Source: DATEPR01 sp036269975
GTDB taxonomy: Bacteria; Actinomycetota; Actinomycetes; Mycobacteriales; Pseudonocardiaceae
NCBI GenBank assembly: GCA_036269975.1
Contig: DATBDL010000458.1
Span: 1 to 8,766, forward strand
Length of the DNA stretch: 8,766 nucleotides
Direction: 5' to 3'
Shown: in pieces, positions 5,773 through 8,766 of the stretch
How the letters are laid out: the number at the start of each line of letters is the position of its first letter
How positions within the stretch are numbered: the first letter of the stretch is position 1
Notes under the pieces: generated by a model
Told to the model about the DNA's origin: nothing
The model's input: the letters and a program-made list of their open reading frames with translations, nothing else
Databases searched by the model: none
Program-made: the position numbers and the translations under genes

Positions 5773-6683
5773 CCGTCCTCGTGGTCGGCGACGCCGGCAT
5801 CGACGTCATGGCCAAGTACGACGACCCGATCGTCACGGGCGGTGACCGGCGGGCCGGCATCCGCACGACACTGGGCGGCGCCGGCGCGAACACCGCCGCG
5901 TGGCTGGCGTACCTGGGCGCGCCGACCGTGCTGGTAGCGCGGGTCGGCGACGATCCGGCCGGCCGCCAGGTCGGCGGCGAACTGGCCGCGGCCGGCGTGC
6001 GTTGCGCCTTCACCGTCGACCCGGACGCCGGCACGTGCTGCGTCGTCGTGCTGGTGGACGAGCACGGGCAGCGGACCATGCTGGCCGACCGTGGTGCCGG
6101 CACCCGCATCACAGCGACCGACCTGCCCGTTGCCCTGCTGGCCGAAGCCCGCCACCTGCACCTGTCCGGGTACGTCCTGCTGGACGAGAGCTCCCAGCAG
6201 GCCGGCATCGCCATGCTGACGGCGGCTCGCGCTGCCGGGCTCAGCACGTCGGTCGATCCACAGGCCGCGACGCTGCTCACCGATCCGGCCGCGTTCCGCG
6301 CCGCGATCACCGGCGTCGACCTGCTGCTGCCCAATACGGCGGAACTGGCGGCGCTGACCGGTTCGGCCGACCAGGCGTCGGCGGCGGACCTGTTGTCCGT
6401 CGTCGGCGCGGTCGCGTTGACGCGCGGCGCCGCCGGTGCCTGCTGGATCGACGGCGACGGCATCGTCACCGTCCCCGCCGACCCGGTCGACTGTGTCGAC
6501 TCGACCGGCGCCGGTGACGCGTTCGACGCGGCGACGGTGATCGCGTGGCTGGCCGGCCACGACCCGGCGACCGTGCTGCGGGCCGGTGTGGCCGCCGGCA
6601 CCGACGCCGTGATCCGGATCGGGGCGCAGCCGTCGGTCAGCCGTCGATCACCGGGTGTTCCCGGCTCTCCAGTTCGTGGATGA
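5769..6683 (+). CDS. psuK: PfkB-family carbohydrate kinase, probable pseudouridine kinase
   Basis: A ribokinase/PfkB-fold kinase of 304 aa. With psuG it would phosphorylate pseudouridine to pseudouridine 5'-phosphate, the substrate of the glycosidase. GGAGANTAAW (36-45) is the substrate-binding glycine motif near the N-terminus. Further on come SVDPQA (161-166), LLLPNTAELAALTG (185-198) and the PfkB signature DSTGAGDAFDAA (244-255), with Asp250 the likely catalytic base. It starts at the ATG overlapping the psuG stop by 4 nt. The family core ends around IGAQPSV (284-290); the last 15 residues are an unusual tail encoded in the 47-nt overlap with the opposing DUF3099 gene. The pseudouridine specificity rests on the operon partner; the sequence alone would also allow another nucleoside or sugar. 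Confidence 0.87.
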   Translation: MTVLVVGDAGIDVMAKYDDPIVTGGDRRAGIRTTLGGAGANTAAWLAYLGAPTVLVARVGDDPAGRQVGGELAAAGVRCAFTVDPDAGTCCVVVLVDEHGQRTMLADRGAGTRITATDLPVALLAEARHLHLSGYVLLDESSQQAGIAMLTAARAAGLSTSVDPQAATLLTDPAAFRAAITGVDLLLPNTAELAALTGSADQASAADLLSVVGAVALTRGAAGACWIDGDGIVTVPADPVDCVDSTGAGDAFDAATVIAWLAGHDPATVLRAGVAAGTDAVIRIGAQPSVSRRSPGVPGSPVRG

Positions 6684-6957
6684 CCTCGGTCTCCCGGAAG
6701 GGGTGCGCGTTCTCCGCCCGTCTGGCCGGGCGGTCGTTCGCCATCAGGACCGCGATCCACGGCAGCGGAACGGAAATCGCCACGAACAGCACCGCGAGCC
6801 ACCAGGTGTTGAGGAAGATCGCCGCGAGGATCAGGCACGGAATCCGCATCAACATCATGATGATGTACCTGCGCTTGCGGGCGGCGTGCTGGTCGTCGGC
6901 CGAAGGCGCCGCCTGGGTGATCAGCACCGGGGTGTCGTCCCGTTCGGAACTCTTCAC
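6637..6957 (-). CDS. DUF3099 family small membrane protein
   Basis: A 106-aa membrane protein of unknown function, found widely in actinobacteria; mycobacterial Rv2709 is the positional counterpart (from memory). The N-terminal 27 residues are polar (VLITQAAPSADDQHAARKRR). Two hydrophobic helices follow, about 31-50 (YIIMMLMRIPCLILAAIFLN) and 52-73, joined by a tight turn, and then a charged tail HPFRETEVIHELESREHP. The GTG at 6957 has an excellent ribosome site, AGGAGGT, 6 nt upstream. The gene follows the 197-aa gene by 34 nt on the same strand, so they probably share a transcript. Its 3' end overlaps the kinase gene by 47 nt. Confidence 0.87.
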   Translation of the reverse strand: MKSSERDDTPVLITQAAPSADDQHAARKRRYIIMMLMRIPCLILAAIFLNTWWLAVLFVAISVPLPWIAVLMANDRPARRAENAHPFRETEVIHELESREHPVIDG

Positions 6958-6991
6958 GACACCACCTCCTCACCTATCGTCCCACCGCCGT

Positions 6992-7585
6992 TCACGGATG
7001 GACAGGCGCACCCGAACTAACCGCGTCGGCCACCGGCAGGTCGCGCCACATGACGACGGCCCGTGCGGCGGCCGACCTGATCTCACCGGCGTCCAGTTCG
7101 GTGTAGGTCTCCCGGATGCCCTCGGCGGGCCAGTCGGCCACCATCGTCAGCCGGCCCTTGGGCGGCAGCGGCCACAGGTAGAACTCCCAGCGGCGGTGGA
7201 ACCGGCCGCCACCGCCGAAGATCGGCCGCAGCACCAGTTCCGAGCCGTCCGGCGCGGGAGCGGGGCGCGGTCCCGGCGGGAACTCGCGGGCGGCGGCGCG
7301 CCTGCCGTCGCTGGTCAGCACGCCGAAGCGGAATCCCCACTCCGGCATGTCGCCGACCAACTGTCGACACATCAGGTGCAGGTCCAGGCTGACCCCTTCC
7401 GGCCAGCAGCGGACGCCGACCAGCGCGATCCTGGCGTTGTCCGAGCGGGCGAGCACTCGCACCGCCGGCAGCACGGTCGGCAGCACCCAGCCCTGCGGCG
7501 GTCCGAGATGAGCCGGTTGGACCGACTGCCGTTCCGGCGCGGTGTGTCGGTCGTCGCGGGGCAGCACATCATCGAAGAAACCCAT
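6992..7585 (-). CDS. Hypothetical protein, 197 aa
   Basis: I do not recognise this family. The protein is soluble, with no signal peptide or membrane segment. It begins MGFFDDVLPRDD, then has a Pro-rich stretch to about 42. A probably beta-rich region follows, with VRVLARSDNARIALVGVRCW (42-61) and GVSLDLHLMC (64-73). A Pro/Ala linker (103-113) leads to a Gly/aromatic part, FGGGGRFHRRWEFYLWPLPP (123-142). The ending contains ADWPAEGIRETYTELDAGEI (150-169) and an Ala-rich helix (170-180). The ATG at 7585 is chosen for its ribosome site GGAGG 6 nt upstream; the frame stays open to 7861 over the divergent dtd gene. It is followed by DUF3099 and lies next to dtd and sigB. Function is unknown. Confidence 0.8.
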   Translation of the reverse strand: MGFFDDVLPRDDRHTAPERQSVQPAHLGPPQGWVLPTVLPAVRVLARSDNARIALVGVRCWPEGVSLDLHLMCRQLVGDMPEWGFRFGVLTSDGRRAAAREFPPGPRPAPAPDGSELVLRPIFGGGGRFHRRWEFYLWPLPPKGRLTMVADWPAEGIRETYTELDAGEIRSAAARAVVMWRDLPVADAVSSGAPVHP

Positions 7586-7632
7586 CGCGTCCTCCGCCGG
7601 AACCGACCGCAGCCACCCGATCGAGTGACAGC

Positions 7633-7661
7633 CTGGCACGAGTCGATTCGGCCCGTAACGT
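7633..7661 (+). promoter_or_regulatory. Possible dtd promoter
   Basis: CTGGCA (7633-7638) is followed after 17 nt by TAACGT (7656-7661). This gives a four-of-six match to the -35 and keeps T1, A2 and T6 of the -10. Transcription would start near 7668, about 26 nt before the dtd ATG. The element lies in the 108-bp region shared with the divergent hypothetical gene. Confidence 0.35.
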
Positions 7662-7693
7662 CCGGTCGGCCGCCGGCGTGCGAACATGATCGG

Positions 7694-8134
7694 ATGCGGG
7701 CGGTCGTGGCGCGGGTCACCAGTGCGAGCGTCACGGTCACCGTCGACGGCGTCGACGGCGCGACAGTGGGCGCGATCCAGGAGCCGGGTCTGCTCGTACT
7801 GTTGGGTGTGCACATCGACGACACCATCGGCCAGGCCGACACGATGGCGCGCAAGCTGCACGAACTACGCATCCTGCGAGACGAGCAGTCCTGTGCCACA
7901 ACAGGTGCACCGCTACTCGTTGTGAGCCAGTTCACCCTTTACGGTGATGTCAGGAAAGGCCGCCGTCCAAGTTGGACGGCGGCGGCACGGCCGGAAGTGG
8001 CGGCGCCGTTGGTCGATGCGGTGGTCGCGAACCTGCGAGCGCGCGGTGCCACCGTCGCCTGTGGCGTCTTCGGTGCCACGATGGCCGTGGCCAGCGTGAA
8101 CGACGGCCCGTGCACGGTCCTGCTGGACGTGTGA
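7694..8134 (+). CDS. dtd: D-aminoacyl-tRNA deacylase
   Basis: DTD is a cytoplasmic chiral-proofreading enzyme that hydrolyses D-aminoacyl-tRNAs (such as D-Tyr-tRNA) and also Gly-tRNA(Ala) to free tRNA. The 146-aa length is normal. It starts MRAVVARVTSASVTV, contains SQFTLYGD (78-85) with the active-site segment, KGRRPSWTAAARPE (88-101), and ends with the cross-subunit NDGPCT (136-141). That last motif is the Gly-cisPro element, with Cys in place of the usual Val of GPVT. The short loop DEQSCATTGAP instead of a long GKMN-type loop matches actinobacterial DTDs as I remember them. The ATG at 7694 is set by family alignment, since no strong ribosome site precedes it and the frame is open far upstream. 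It ends 275 bp before sigB. Confidence 0.94.
   Translation: MRAVVARVTSASVTVTVDGVDGATVGAIQEPGLLVLLGVHIDDTIGQADTMARKLHELRILRDEQSCATTGAPLLVVSQFTLYGDVRKGRRPSWTAAARPEVAAPLVDAVVANLRARGATVACGVFGATMAVASVNDGPCTVLLDV
7959..7983 (+). repeat. Long inverted repeat inside dtd
   Basis: TTGGACGGCGGC (7972-7983) is the exact reverse complement of 7959-7970, with a single G between. As RNA this gives an 11-bp GC-rich stem with a 3-nt loop in the middle of the dtd message. It lies over the codons for the conserved GRRPSWTAA segment, so codon choice may produce it by accident. The Results are seen directly; function is unknown. Confidence 0.6.
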
Positions 8135-8145
8135 GACCCGCGCGG

Positions 8146-8166
8146 CAGATCGGCTACCACGATCTG
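8146..8166 (+). terminator. Possible dtd terminator hairpin
   Basis: CAGATCG (8146-8152) and CGATCTG (8160-8166) form 7-bp arms around a 7-nt loop, 11 nt after the dtd stop. No T-run follows, so it would be a weak or non-canonical terminator. An operator is an alternative. Confidence 0.33.
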
Positions 8167-8216
8167 GGACGGTTCGGCTTCTCAGTGAAAGCTCAGGTTT
8201 GATCGAGCAACCGGTG

Positions 8217-8235
8217 TGACGTCGATGACGTCATC
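8217..8235. promoter_or_regulatory. TGACGTC repeat and palindrome upstream of the sigB promoter
   Basis: TGACGTC occurs at 8217-8223 and again at 8226-8232, a 9-bp period. The second copy sits in a perfect 12-bp palindrome, GATGACGTCATC (8224-8235). It ends 14 bp before the predicted -35, which is a good place for an activator that touches RNA polymerase. The regulator is unknown. Confidence 0.42.
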
Positions 8236-8249
8236 CTCAGTAGGAAGCC

Positions 8250-8276
8250 GGGAACGAATTCGCCATCGTACTCGTT
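8250..8276 (+). promoter_or_regulatory. SigE/SigH-type (ECF sigma) promoter of sigB
   Basis: GGGAAC (8250-8255), 17 nt, then CGTT (8273-8276) matches the GGAAC/GTT promoters used by actinobacterial ECF sigma factors of the SigE, SigH and SigR groups. Transcription would start near 8283, leaving a leader of about 127 nt. In mycobacteria sigB is known to be transcribed by SigE and SigH, so the family context agrees with the sequence. Confidence 0.72.
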
Positions 8277-8343
8277 TTCCAGAGTGTCCAGCCGAATAGC
8301 GAAGCGGCCCGTGGGGAACCCCCCAAGGGCGGCAGAAGCCCGA

Positions 8344-8361
8344 GGCACGCGGCGGCGTGCC
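8344..8361 (+). repeat. Hairpin in the sigB leader
   Basis: GGCACGC (8344-8350) and GCGTGCC (8355-8361) are perfect 7-bp arms around a 4-nt loop, about 50 nt before the sigB start codon. It would form a stable stem in the untranslated leader. It does not cover the ribosome site at about 8394-8405. Confidence 0.4.
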
Positions 8362-8409
8362 GCGTCGAACACGCGCGCCCACGCCGACCCGCTAGGGGGA
8401 GGGAGCATC

Positions 8410-8766
8410 ATGAGCGTCACTCAGATCATCGAAGATACCGAGCGCGGTATCCGCGACAGTGTCGACCCCATCGAGGTTACCGCTGAGGCTGACCTCGACG
8501 CACAGAGCCCGGCAGCCGACCTCGTCCGTGTCTACCTCAATGGTATCGGCAAGACGGCCCTGCTGACGGCGGAACAGGAAGTCGAACTCGCCAAGCGCAT
8601 CGAAGCCGGGGTGTTCGCCCAGCACATGCGGGAGACCGCGCGCAAGCTGACGCCCCAGCGCCGAACCGAACTCGACGCGCTGGTGCGCGACGGCAAGGTG
8701 GCCAAGAACCACCTGCTGGAGGCGAACCTGCGGCTGGTCGTGTCGCTGGCCAAGCGCTACACCGGC
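8410..8766 (+). CDS. sigB: RNA polymerase sigma factor, SigB type (5' part)
   Basis: This is the first 119 codons of a sigma-70 group factor, which joins core RNA polymerase and directs promoter recognition. The gene runs off the right edge, so only the N-terminal part is seen. After a short variable head (1-27), DLDAQSPAADLVRVYLNGIG (28-47) and KTALL, then EVELAKRIEAG, form region 1.2. The last residues, HLLEANLRLVVSLAKRYTG (101-119), open region 2. DLDAQSPAADLVRVYLNGIG is nearly the same as in mycobacterial SigB as I recall it and unlike SigA, whose equivalent is SADSVRAYLKQIG. There is no long region 1.1, as in SigB. The ATG at 8410 has a ribosome site, GGGGGAGGGAG, 5 nt upstream. A group 2 stress or stationary-phase role is the likely one. 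Confidence 0.88.
   Translation, partial: MSVTQIIEDTERGIRDSVDPIEVTAEADLDAQSPAADLVRVYLNGIGKTALLTAEQEVELAKRIEAGVFAQHMRETARKLTPQRRTELDALVRDGKVAKNHLLEANLRLVVSLAKRYTG

Noticed and set aside
6545..7693. A plus-strand frame open from 6545 into dtd, as an extended or fused deacylase
   Set aside because: The upstream part is antisense to DUF3099 and the 197-aa gene, and DTD proteins begin at MRAVV as here.
8410..8766. The sigma factor as the principal SigA/HrdB
   Set aside because: There is no long acidic region 1.1, and DLDAQSPAADLVRVYLNGIG matches SigB rather than SigA. The missing C-terminal part leaves slight doubt.

Overview
The window is high-GC DNA with GTG starts, strong purine-rich ribosome sites on some genes and none on others. 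Its genes match actinobacterial families. The order YihY/BrkB-like membrane protein, DUF3039 protein, DUF3099 protein and sigB-like sigma factor recalls the mycobacterial Rv2707-Rv2710 block, which I know from memory. The organism is most likely a non-mycobacterial actinomycete, perhaps of the Pseudonocardiales; the family-level placement is inference.

Layout from left to right. (1) 28-1236, minus: a lipoprotein sugar-binding protein of the XylF/ChvE type, the first gene of a probable xylose ABC transporter operon that continues off the left edge. Its upstream region carries a good promoter with two 19-bp palindromic operators set into it. (2) 1237-1573: a 337-bp intergenic stretch rich in dyads. 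(3) 1574-3328, minus: a superfamily 2 DEAD/DEAH helicase with all core motifs and a conserved-looking C-terminal extension. (4) 3469-4581, plus: a six-helix YihY/BrkB family membrane protein, divergent from the helicase. (5) 4606-4860, minus: a small DUF3039 protein with a likely zinc site. (6) 4870-5772 and 5769-6683, plus: psuG and a pfkB-family kinase, a translationally coupled pair that can break down pseudouridine. psuG starts only 9 nt from the divergent DUF3039 start. (7) 7585-6992 then 6957-6637, minus: an unrecognised 197-aa protein followed by a two-helix DUF3099 membrane protein, probably one operon. The DUF3099 gene overlaps the kinase gene tail to tail by 47 bp. (8) 7694-8134, plus: D-aminoacyl-tRNA deacylase (dtd). 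(9) 8410 to the right edge, plus: the first 119 codons of a SigB-type sigma-70 factor, preceded by a clear extracytoplasmic-function (SigE/SigH-like) promoter.

Most of the window is chromosomal housekeeping: nucleoside salvage, tRNA proofreading, stress sigma factor and sugar uptake. I see no mobile element, CRISPR array, tRNA or rRNA, and no self-contained defence or biosynthetic system. The parts most worth a second look are regulatory (the xylF operator pair, the sigB promoter, and the near-abutting psuG/DUF3039 starts) and the unrecognised 197-aa gene cotranscribed with DUF3099 next to dtd and sigB.
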